Shown piece by piece: positions 17,918-26,016 of a DNA stretch of 64,000 nt. The stretch lies in the NCBI GenBank assembly GCA_017621495.1, contig JAGATB010000005.1:30778-94777 (forward strand), in the 5' to 3' direction. The notes beneath the pieces were generated by a model that saw only the letters and a program-made list of their open reading frames with translations, made no database searches and was not told where the DNA came from. This stretch comes from Clostridia bacterium. Its GTDB lineage: Bacteria; Bacillota; Clostridia; UMGS1810. How positions within the stretch are numbered: the first letter of the stretch is position 1; the number at the start of each line of letters is the position of its first letter. Both the position numbers and the translations under genes were made by a program.

Positions 17918-20149
17918 CTATTCATACAATTTGCAGGTTTTAAGAGGTGTCATTCCTTCGAGGCTATCCCAAAGGAACATCTTCATAGTTTTGCCTGCAG
18001 GGATTGTAACTGATTTTTCTAACTTTGTGGGTGTTGCAGATGTATCAGAAGTTTTAGTAATTGTTGTCTTTTCGGTCATCTCTACAAAGTCCAGAGTATC
18101 TCCGTCGTATACAACAAGGAAAAGCTGTGCTGTGTAGTTGTCCTTGGTGCAGTTTCTGATATCAACGCTTACTGTAACTGTGTTTCCGCTTGCAGACACA
18201 TTAAAATCGCTGATGTAGTCACCTGTGGGTTCAAAATCTCTCTTTGCAAAAAGCTCGCCAAAGCCGTTTTCAGTAGCAGTATTAGTTGTATAATCTGCTG
18301 TCCATTCATATATTTCTACATCATCAATGAATGCTTTGAATTTACCTTCAAAGTAAAACATTTCGCCGGGAAGGAATGCAGGAGTACCGTTTCCATCACT
18401 ATCTTCCGGTCTGTCTACATATATCGGATATTTTGATTTGAATGTGTACCAACCATTTTCATTAGTGAGTTTCCAACGATCTCCATTATTTGGTACAGAT
18501 ATTCCTGTTTCAGAGGTGCCTGATATTGTTGCATAATATACTGCCTTGGTTTTTCCGTTACGGGCATTCTGAGGTTTGATTTGTATAAGACCACTCTGGT
18601 TTTCGGCTATATAGATTGAGAACTGTATACCATATGCTGTCTGTTCTTCCATCTCAAAATCATCTGCACAGCTACCGAGACCTACAGCACCTGTTGTAGA
18701 ATCAACATAGAGAGAATGTTCACCACCATGTGCAAATGTATTTGTTACACCATATGTACCTGTGGTAGCAGAATGTTTGAATAATCCCACATTTGTATCC
18801 AAATCTGCTGTATCGGGTATTACGGGACCTGAAGGCTCTTCCGGTTCATTCGCAGGTTCAAAATCTCTTTTGCCAAGCAAGGTAGTTCCCATACCATTGG
18901 CAATACCTGAGCCGGATACCGGTTCTTTTGTCCAGTTGTATATCTCAACGTCGTCAATAAACGCTTTGAACTTGCCTTCAAAGTAGAACATGCTTCCGGA
19001 TATGAAATCGGCAGCTGCTGTGTTATCAACCATAATGGGATATATAGATTCAAAGCTATACCAGCCTGTGTTTTCATCCTTGGTAACAGTCCATCTGTCT
19101 TTACAAGCACCGCTTACATTCAATCCATCGTTGGAGGTTCCGGTTATCAGTGTATAATAAACAGCTGAACAGGTGGTGTTTCCACCATTTTGGGGTCTAA
19201 TCTGAAGCTCACCACTCTCATTTTCAGCTATATATATTGAAAACTTAAATCCATAGGGTGTACCTTTTACCATATTAAAATCATCTGCACAGCTACCAAG
19301 ACCTACAATACCGCTTGTGGAATCAACATAGAGTGAATGTTCGCCGCCATGTGCAAATGTATCTGTAACACCATATGTGCCTGCTGTGTTTTCGTGTGAT
19401 GTTAAATTAACACTCTGTGTATCTAAATCAGCTGCATCAGGTATCACGGGTCCTGAAGGTTCTGTGTTTATCTCTTCTTCAAAGTCCTGAGTAAATACGG
19501 GGGTTTCACCTCTGGTACCGCTGTTCTGAGTTGTAGTATATCCTGTCCATTCATACACATTTATGTTGTCAACCTTTACCTTCATTTCACCATCGGTATA
19601 CCACATATATCCTTTTCCGTAGCCGCTTACATCGCTGAAGTCACCATCCTCGGCGATAATAGCTGTTGTATTCCAGACTCTGTACCAACCGGCTTTTTCA
19701 CCGCTTTCTATCTTTTCCAAGCCCCAACGGCCTTTGTTGGTATCTTCAAGATAAATGCCATTACCGCCATGAGCCAAAGAAGCATAATAAACAGTCGGAT
19801 ATGTAGTATTATCATTTCCTGTGGGCTTGAGCCAGATTTTTCCGGAAGTCCAGCTATCTACATAAATGTAAAATTCAAGTCCGTATGCTTTAGTGGGATC
19901 CATACCGAAGTCGCCCACAGGGTCACCCATCCATACATGAGAGCCGGATTTTGCATCAATGGCAATAGAACGGCTGCCACTGTATGCCATATCTGTCGCA
20001 TATGTAACTGTACTTTCTCCGCTGTAATCAACATATAAACCGTCGATTACCCCCTTGTCTGCAGCTGAAACGGTTGCAAAGGACATTGCACTGATTATCA
20101 TCATAAGTGCAAGTGTCATAGACAATAAACTTCTAAATTTTCTTTTCAT
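17918..20149 (-). CDS. Secreted triple-repeat CBM-like protein
   Basis: 743 residues with a signal peptide (cut near VSAADKG). Three consecutive beta-sandwich modules of about 190 residues follow, at roughly 30-230, 235-440 and 445-640. Repeats 2 and 3 are close copies (GGEHSLYVDSTSGIVGLGSC against GGEHSLYVDSTTGAVGLGSC), and each ends FEGKFKAFIDDVEIYNW-like. The linkers have PSGPVIPD. A C-terminal beta domain of about 100 residues ends KMFLWDSLEGMTPLK, a module I remember from other clostridial surface proteins. No catalytic motif is seen, so glycan binding or a structural role is inferred. The start is ATG 20149 with AAAAAGGAG upstream. It is co-directional with the two glycosidases. Confidence 0.7.
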   Translation of the reverse strand: MKRKFRSLLSMTLALMMIISAMSFATVSAADKGVIDGLYVDYSGESTVTYATDMAYSGSRSIAIDAKSGSHVWMGDPVGDFGMDPTKAYGLEFYIYVDSWTSGKIWLKPTGNDNTTYPTVYYASLAHGGNGIYLEDTNKGRWGLEKIESGEKAGWYRVWNTTAIIAEDGDFSDVSGYGKGYMWYTDGEMKVKVDNINVYEWTGYTTTQNSGTRGETPVFTQDFEEEINTEPSGPVIPDAADLDTQSVNLTSHENTAGTYGVTDTFAHGGEHSLYVDSTSGIVGLGSCADDFNMVKGTPYGFKFSIYIAENESGELQIRPQNGGNTTCSAVYYTLITGTSNDGLNVSGACKDRWTVTKDENTGWYSFESIYPIMVDNTAAADFISGSMFYFEGKFKAFIDDVEIYNWTKEPVSGSGIANGMGTTLLGKRDFEPANEPEEPSGPVIPDTADLDTNVGLFKHSATTGTYGVTNTFAHGGEHSLYVDSTTGAVGLGSCADDFEMEEQTAYGIQFSIYIAENQSGLIQIKPQNARNGKTKAVYYATISGTSETGISVPNNGDRWKLTNENGWYTFKSKYPIYVDRPEDSDGNGTPAFLPGEMFYFEGKFKAFIDDVEIYEWTADYTTNTATENGFGELFAKRDFEPTGDYISDFNVSASGNTVTVSVDIRNCTKDNYTAQLFLVVYDGDTLDFVEMTEKTTITKTSDTSATPTKLEKSVTIPAGKTMKMFLWDSLEGMTPLKTCKLYE

Positions 20150-20215
20150 TTTTTTAATCTCCTTTTTAAAAATATTTATTTATCTAAAGACTTTTGCGTA
20201 CAAAGTCAATTATTT

Positions 20216-22777
20216 TTAAAGATTTCTGTATACAAACAGGCATGTTACCAGAGATTTTGATATCGTAGCAAATACGTAGTCGCCTGATGAAAGTTCACTA
20301 AGCGAACCAACCTTTACGTTATCCATATCTGCTTCAAAAATCAGCACAGGGATTGTCGGCGATACCTTGAGTGCCAATCTGTTGGGGCATTCAAGAAGAA
20401 GCTTTCCGTTTGCAGCATCTACCTTTACAAAATATCCCTGAACAGGGTCATACGCATGCAGATAGCTCGGTGCATAAGGAACTATATCACTGTCTATATC
20501 AAATACTGACTTTATATTATCTATATATCCTTTGGCATTTACATGAATTTGTATGATGTCTCCGGGATTAATGCCGTTTGCTATCTCATCATTTGCTGTA
20601 AGCATAGATAGTCCGAGATATGTGGAGGATGCCACACTTATTTGAGTAGCAGGTGTTCCCTCGTTGTCAAGAGTTTTGGAAACCTTGCGGACCATATATG
20701 CCGAAGCATCCGCAGCTATACTTGTGCTGGTGTTCTTGGTGCGTTTAACAAGCACAAGATCCATAAAGTTGTACTCGTCAACATTGTAACCAATATATGA
20801 ATCTATAGCTTCATCAATCTGGAAAGAGTAGTTGTTACCAACATCATACAAATCTTCATTGTCAAGTTCATCTGTAGGTATAAATATAACCTTTGTGTCG
20901 GCATACATATAATGAGTACTGTCAAATGATGTATTGTTGTATCGGAAATATTTTCCTGTTATTTCTTCAGTTTTACTAAGTCTTTCATCACTGACACTTT
21001 CATCATAAGCAACAGGAAGCTCCAGAGTCTTTATCTTGCCTTCGTTGTCGAGTTCGTAACCGATAATTTCTCCCACATACTTATCTGCTTCATCCCTGGC
21101 TTCCTTAACGGTTTTTCCGCTTTTGCCGTTTATCCTCACCTTGTCGGCGAAGTAGAGTTCAAGCCAGTCGGCATTGGTATCAAATAATTTTATTCCCTCT
21201 TCCTCTTTAAATCCGGAAGCCTTGGAATTTGATGTTTCTCTTAAATATCCATAGCTTAAGGCATTATCAGAGGCAACCTTTGCTCCTGCAACTTTGCCGT
21301 TAACATCAAGATAAAGCTGATATTTTTTACCTGCGGAAATTGTCTGTGCATATTTTTCGCCTTTAGCATTTGCAGCAAAGTATGTATCCGAAAGTTCGTA
21401 TATTGTATCATTTGCCAGGATTTCATTTTCTGATGTATTGTATTCTGCAACCGTAACAACCGGTTTTTCCGTTGATATATGTATATCTATGCTCTTGCCG
21501 GATTTTCCCTTGGACTCAAAAACGCTGAGAACATCTCCGGGTCGGATATCTTCAAAAGTTGCAGCTTTTCCATCATAGAAAAATCTCACACAGTCGCTGC
21601 TGTCGTCATAGTCATCAAGAACAAGTGATTTTAGTGCATCGTCATATTTGGAATATTCGCTGTTTATGGTTTTGCTTGAAGCCGATACTGTCGAAACTAT
21701 CATAACCTTAAATGAGTCAAGCTTGATTACATCGATAGTCTTGTCTCCATCATTATCAATAAGTGTGAGTACCGAATCTGGTTTCTTCAGGTCTGCCACT
21801 GTATAATCGCTTGTAGCTGCATTGTTATAGACAAATGCAACAGATGCCTTTATTGTGTTCTTTTTTGTTGTTGATGAATTGTCATCTACGTAATATTCAA
21901 TACTTCTTATATCCGATGAAACATTTTTTATATCTTCTGTCTTAAGTATTGTCACATTATTCTCTTCGTGAGGCTCGGCATAGATAACTTCGTAATTTCC
22001 GTCAGGCTTTTTCTCTGCAAAAGCCCGTACCTTGTAGCCAAGTGCATCAAAAATCAAGCCCTGTGGGTCATAGAAAGTATAATCATTGATTTTTACACTG
22101 TCATCATCTGTGCCTTCTATCTTTGTCAAACCGGAAGTCTTATTGGCATCCACAACGCCTTCAACAGTATAAATCTTGCGGTATCTGCTGAGAATCGTAA
22201 CATCTTCGTACTGTGTATAATGTCTTGTGTATTCGTCACCGTTTACCCCTATTGCATCTATCTCAGCAATAGGTGCATCCATTGTGTTATACAAAAGCTT
22301 GTATGCATCAGCATTGCTCATTTCCTGATTTATAGTGACATCCATTGTCAAATCAATCTGATTTGCCTTTGACAAAAATCCAACCGGATAGCCGCCGCTG
22401 TTCAGGCAAAGCTCACGGTAGCCCAAAAGACACATTGCCATCTTTACAGCTTCGTTGCCTTTTAATGTATCTCCGGCCCTAACCGCTTCTGCGTTATCAA
22501 TAATTTTAAGCCCTTCTGCCATTTTGAGTGCTTCTTCACTATAGAGAGCGCTAAATTTGCCGCCATACATGATATTAAGAAGGAAATTAATAAATGTACT
22601 CTTTTCCATTATGTCGAGCAGTTTATCTTCTGTTTCATATCCGTTCACAATTTCAAGAGCCTTTAAAGCATCAACCTTTGTATCATCAACTGCAAATGCA
22701 GCGGGTGCTGCACTAACACATACCATACTCAAAAGCATTGATACAGAAATTAAAATGCATATTATTTTCTTAGCCAT
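20216..22777 (-). CDS. Large exported protein with diverged SLH-like N-terminus
   Basis: 853 residues with a signal peptide. The first ~190 residues hold helical segments resembling diverged SLH repeats (VDALKALEIVNGYETE, EALKMAEGLKIIDN, DAYKLLYNTMDAP). Repeated beta-rich units follow (for example KINDYTFYDPQGL, RPGDVLSVFESKGKSGKSID and AGKKYQLYLDVNGKVAGA). No enzyme motif is recognised. It probably sits on the cell wall and presents or spaces the secreted glycosidases; this is inference from order and export signal. The start is ATG 22777 with TAGGAGGT. Confidence 0.6.
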   Translation of the reverse strand: MAKKIICILISVSMLLSMVCVSAAPAAFAVDDTKVDALKALEIVNGYETEDKLLDIMEKSTFINFLLNIMYGGKFSALYSEEALKMAEGLKIIDNAEAVRAGDTLKGNEAVKMAMCLLGYRELCLNSGGYPVGFLSKANQIDLTMDVTINQEMSNADAYKLLYNTMDAPIAEIDAIGVNGDEYTRHYTQYEDVTILSRYRKIYTVEGVVDANKTSGLTKIEGTDDDSVKINDYTFYDPQGLIFDALGYKVRAFAEKKPDGNYEVIYAEPHEENNVTILKTEDIKNVSSDIRSIEYYVDDNSSTTKKNTIKASVAFVYNNAATSDYTVADLKKPDSVLTLIDNDGDKTIDVIKLDSFKVMIVSTVSASSKTINSEYSKYDDALKSLVLDDYDDSSDCVRFFYDGKAATFEDIRPGDVLSVFESKGKSGKSIDIHISTEKPVVTVAEYNTSENEILANDTIYELSDTYFAANAKGEKYAQTISAGKKYQLYLDVNGKVAGAKVASDNALSYGYLRETSNSKASGFKEEEGIKLFDTNADWLELYFADKVRINGKSGKTVKEARDEADKYVGEIIGYELDNEGKIKTLELPVAYDESVSDERLSKTEEITGKYFRYNNTSFDSTHYMYADTKVIFIPTDELDNEDLYDVGNNYSFQIDEAIDSYIGYNVDEYNFMDLVLVKRTKNTSTSIAADASAYMVRKVSKTLDNEGTPATQISVASSTYLGLSMLTANDEIANGINPGDIIQIHVNAKGYIDNIKSVFDIDSDIVPYAPSYLHAYDPVQGYFVKVDAANGKLLLECPNRLALKVSPTIPVLIFEADMDNVKVGSLSELSSGDYVFATISKSLVTCLFVYRNL

Positions 22778-22787
22778 CTTGTACCTC

Positions 22788-24536
22788 CTATCTTGAAATA
22801 TTATAGATTATCACAGCCGCTTCTGCTCTTGTGCAAAAACGTTTGGGTTCAAAGTCACCTTTATCTGTTCCATTTATAATACCCATACTGTAAAGCTCTT
22901 TAACTGCTTCTTTTGCATAATCAGCAATTAATCCATCGTCACCAAAGCTTGCATACTCTCTTTGAGCCTCGCCCATTTTACCTGTAAGCTTTAATACTCT
23001 GGAAGCTATGAGTGTAGCATCCTCTCTTGTTATAGCAGCATTGACACCAAACAGTCCGAGTGTGTCTCCGATTACAATACCTTTTTCAAAAGCTGCACTT
23101 ACATATGGATAAAACCAATCGCTGTCAAACACATCGTGGAAGTGGCTCGATGCAGTTTCATCCTCAAGGTTAAATGCTGCAATTATCATCTTAACAAATT
23201 CCTCACGTTTTACAGTTTGTGCAGGATAGAAATTACCTGTGCCATCGCCGGAGATAACGCCGTCTTGCTGCATCTTAGTGATCGCGGTGTATGCCCAATG
23301 GCTTTGGGGAACGTCTGCAAAGCTTCCGCTGCTTTGTGCAACACCACTTTCCTGACCAATTTGAATCTGTTCCTGCGGTCCTGCTACACTGAATCCGCCC
23401 TTGCCGCCGCTTACCTTGTTGTTTTGAGAACCAAAGACTTCTTCTTCGTCATCATCTTCATCTGCAACAGCACTATCCAATGCTTTAAGAAGCTCCTTTG
23501 TATTCTGTGCAGCTTTTTCTGCCAGTATATCAACCAGGTTACTGTTTACAGTTGAATTTGCACTATCTTCATAAGCTTTGTATTCTTTCTCATCTTCTAT
23601 TTCCAAAAGCTTTGCGTATCCTTTGACCTCATCTTCTATATCCAGAACCTTCGCTTTGTTTATGGAATAAAGTGCACATGACTCGTTGTAAAAACTGAGG
23701 ATTTCTTCCAAAGTATCATAGGGCTTATTTAAAACAACTGTGCTTTTTATCCACTCTTTTTTGTCGGTGTTTGTTATCTTGTCAAATTTGACATCTTCAA
23801 ATTCGGGATTAAGTCGCATGACTGTTTCCTTTGCCAAGGAATCGCCGCCTTCATTTATTCTGCAAACTGCTTCAGATTCTTTATAAACGTCTGCAAAAAC
23901 ATCCTCTGTCATAGAACTGTTTGGAGCAATTTTTACCAATTTAGTTATAATAGCCTTTTGGAGTGCGGGCAAATAATCTTTGTATTCATCCACATTTATT
24001 CCTACGGATACTGCATCGGAGTAGTTATCCTCGCTAACTATGATATCGTGAATTTCATCTGCTGCCTTGGCAATGTTTTCCGGTGTCAAATTCTCCGGCT
24101 TCTCTTTTGGCGTAACAAGACACTCATTTATCTTGTTCACAAATCTCTGCCTTCCGGTTGTGTCTGAATAAACGAAACTTTTTTCAGTCTTGCCGTCCTT
24201 ATCTGAAACGACTATTTTGTATTTGTCAGCACTCTTTAGCCCGAAGCTAAAGGTAAATGTCTGAGCATCGGGATACAACTCACCAAATCCTTTGATGTCA
24301 CTTTTGGTTAAGTTTTCAACTCCTTCCGAATATACCTCAAAGGTGATAGCTTTTGATAATTTAGACTCGGTATCATCAGAATCTGTTACATAGCTATCCG
24401 TAGTAACAGTCACCGAAATCAGCCCCGACTTTGATGTGATGCCCTTTATTTGTGTGGAAGCCATAGCAGAGCTCTGTGTAACCAAAAGTGAAGAGAGCGC
24501 CACACATAACAAGGCGGTGTTTTTTTTCTTTTTCAT
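22788..24536 (-). CDS. SLH-domain surface protein
   Basis: 582 residues from ATG 24536; an in-frame TTG nine bases upstream with AAAGGA close to it is an alternative start. Signal peptide, then a beta-sandwich with TFTFSFGLKSADK and KSFVYSDTTGRQR, then a long helical region, an acidic DEDDDEEE stretch, and three C-terminal SLH repeats: FADVPQSHWAYTAI, FHDVFDSDWFYPYV and a third ending RAEAAVIIYNI. SLH domains bind pyruvylated secondary cell-wall polymer. The N-terminal sandwich resembles the one in the 962-residue glycosidase. It is first in the minus-strand run and divergent from an AraC gene, and so is probably the promoter-proximal anchor of the apparatus. Confidence 0.8.
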   Translation of the reverse strand: MKKKKNTALLCVALSSLLVTQSSAMASTQIKGITSKSGLISVTVTTDSYVTDSDDTESKLSKAITFEVYSEGVENLTKSDIKGFGELYPDAQTFTFSFGLKSADKYKIVVSDKDGKTEKSFVYSDTTGRQRFVNKINECLVTPKEKPENLTPENIAKAADEIHDIIVSEDNYSDAVSVGINVDEYKDYLPALQKAIITKLVKIAPNSSMTEDVFADVYKESEAVCRINEGGDSLAKETVMRLNPEFEDVKFDKITNTDKKEWIKSTVVLNKPYDTLEEILSFYNESCALYSINKAKVLDIEDEVKGYAKLLEIEDEKEYKAYEDSANSTVNSNLVDILAEKAAQNTKELLKALDSAVADEDDDEEEVFGSQNNKVSGGKGGFSVAGPQEQIQIGQESGVAQSSGSFADVPQSHWAYTAITKMQQDGVISGDGTGNFYPAQTVKREEFVKMIIAAFNLEDETASSHFHDVFDSDWFYPYVSAAFEKGIVIGDTLGLFGVNAAITREDATLIASRVLKLTGKMGEAQREYASFGDDGLIADYAKEAVKELYSMGIINGTDKGDFEPKRFCTRAEAAVIIYNISR

Positions 24537-24591
24537 ATTCTTCAACCATTCCTTTCTGCATTTTGGATTTGTTGTTGCAAAACATTACCAA

Positions 24592-24710
24592 ATGTTCATA
24601 AATTTGTCTGAAACATAATCAAAACTTTTTCCTTGTTAAATTTTTCACAAATCAGTCAAAATACAATAGATTTCTCCATAATTTAGTGATATTTTTTATG
24701 TTTCGAACAT
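24592..24710. promoter_or_regulatory. Two inverted ATGTTC-type half-site pairs in the divergent region
   Basis: ATGTTCA-N10-TGAAACAT (24592-24616) and ATGTTTCGAACAT (24698-24710) share the ATGTT(T)C half-site in inverted orientation. They lie between the SLH gene and the divergent AraC gene, in AT-rich DNA. They are candidate operators for the AraC protein; no assay or motif match supports this beyond position and repetition. Confidence 0.4.
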
Positions 24711-24775
24711 AATTTTTTAATAAATTGAATTTAACACTACCTTAACTTTGAATTCATTATATCATTTTTTTGGAC

Positions 24776-24804
24776 TTGATAAAATACACAAATAGTGGTA
24801 TAAT
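24776..24804 (+). promoter_or_regulatory. Sigma-A promoter of the AraC gene
   Basis: TTGATA, a 17-bp spacer, then TATAAT. The start codon is about 32 bp downstream of the -10. Confidence 0.75.
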
Positions 24805-24835
24805 ATACACAAATGTTATCTATGAGGTGAGTTAT

Positions 24836-25675
24836 ATGCTTTTTCAACATAATTTTAACAAAAAATATCCAATTATCTTTAGAACAACTAATCTTGATAT
24901 ATCATCGGATATATCAGTTGTTGAAATAGGTTACAACCGTGTACCTGCAGGATTATGTCAGACTATGAGAAGAGATGTTTACATTATACACTACATAGGT
25001 TCCGGCAAAGGTGTTTTTTTGAACGAGAGATTTTGTGAAACAGACGGTTATGCGGTTGTTCCAAAAGAGCTTGAAATAGTCACTTCCGATACTGAAAATC
25101 CTTATGAATGCTATTGGATTATGTTTCGCGGTGCCAATGCTCACGAGATTATGAATATGATAAGACTAAAACACAACTGTGTTTTTTCGTTCAAGTATAA
25201 CCGAGAATGCGTTGAATTAATAAAAAAAGCCCTCTTTTACGAGGACTACTCAAATGAATATGAAGAAGCCTACACACTCCAATCCGTTTTTTATCAAATA
25301 ATTGCTTTTCATATGAAAAATACAATTGAAGAGGACAATATGCTTCCATCTATTGCACAAAATGTTGCAAAGCATATAGAAAAAAACTATTATAGCGAAA
25401 TATCTATAACTGAACTTGCAAAAATCTTCCACATCAGCCGGAACTATTTATATAGCCTATTTAAACAAGAGTATGGCGTTTCGCCACAAGATTATCTTAT
25501 TTCCTGCCGCATAAAAAGAGCCAAGAGACTTCTTAAAAACAAACAATCACAGCTTTATATAAAAGAAATTTCTTCTGCCGTCGGATTTGATAATCCATTA
25601 TACTTTTCGAGGATTTTTCATGCACGAACAGGTATGTCTCCCTCCGAATACAGAAAGAAACACAAAAACCCATAA
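24836..25675 (+). CDS. AraC-family transcriptional regulator of the glycan locus
   Basis: 279 residues from ATG 24836, preceded by GAGGTGA; an upstream in-frame ATG would start inside the -35/-10 region and is rejected. The N-terminal half is a cupin-like sensing domain with RVPAGLCQTMRRDVYIIHYIGSG. The C-terminal half has two helix-turn-helix units, ITELAKIFHISRNYLYSLFK and IKEISSAVGFDNPLYFSRIF, ending RTGMSPSEYRKK, the AraC/XylS signature. Divergence from the 24-kb minus-strand cluster makes it the likely sugar-responsive activator. The inducer is unknown. The 3' end of the gene forms half of a terminator stem. Confidence 0.85.
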   Translation: MLFQHNFNKKYPIIFRTTNLDISSDISVVEIGYNRVPAGLCQTMRRDVYIIHYIGSGKGVFLNERFCETDGYAVVPKELEIVTSDTENPYECYWIMFRGANAHEIMNMIRLKHNCVFSFKYNRECVELIKKALFYEDYSNEYEEAYTLQSVFYQIIAFHMKNTIEEDNMLPSIAQNVAKHIEKNYYSEISITELAKIFHISRNYLYSLFKQEYGVSPQDYLISCRIKRAKRLLKNKQSQLYIKEISSAVGFDNPLYFSRIFHARTGMSPSEYRKKHKNP

Positions 25676-25697
25676 ATACGGTGTTTTTGTGTTTCTT
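25655..25697 (+). terminator. Terminator overlapping the AraC stop codon
   Basis: A perfect 15-bp stem, AAGAAACACAAAAAC / GTTTTTGTGTTTCTT, with a 13-base loop that holds the stop codon. It is A/T-rich and nearly symmetrical, so it could work in both directions. Confidence 0.6.
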
Positions 25698-25759
25698 AGT
25701 GGACATTTGTTATACCATAGGTGCAAGCCTTTTTAATGGCTTGCTTCCTTTGAGGGTTC

Positions 25760-25816
25760 AATAAACACATGTTTGCGGGCGATTCGTGAATCGCCCCTAC
25801 ATTCGTTGTGTTTATT
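25760..25816. repeat. Nested palindrome, REP-like
   Basis: The outer stem is AATAAACACA / TGTGTTTATT; inside it is a perfect inverted repeat GGGCGATTC-GT-GAATCGCCC (25777-25796), followed by CCTACA. The GC-rich core with a CCCTACA end resembles the dispersed repeats at 36.8 and 38.1-38.3 kb. It is placed where it could also terminate the AraC and feo transcripts, which converge here. Confidence 0.55.
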
Positions 25817-26012
25817 ATAAATTGTTTTCAGTGTTTTGACAGCCGCAGGTGCACTGTGTGGTTTTGCCGCTCTTGCTCGGGCAGCAGCCGCCGGAGGGGC
25901 AGCCTATGCACTTAACACCTTTTTTCTTCTGGCGTATGATATATGATATTGCCAGTCCCAGAATTGCTATTAAAATCAGTGTAACAATTACATTTTTTAT
26001 CATATCAAACAA
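25815..26012 (-). CDS. FeoB-associated Cys-rich membrane protein
   Basis: 65 residues: one membrane helix (about 5-26), a basic stretch, then a Cys-rich tail with GVKCIGCPSGGCCPSK and CTCGCQ. Small proteins of this form commonly follow feoB and are thought to assist iron(II) uptake; the mechanism is not settled. It begins 4 bp after the feoB stop, so it is translationally linked. Confidence 0.8.
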   Translation of the reverse strand: MFDMIKNVIVTLILIAILGLAISYIIRQKKKGVKCIGCPSGGCCPSKSGKTTQCTCGCQNTENNL

Positions 26013-26016
26013 TCCT

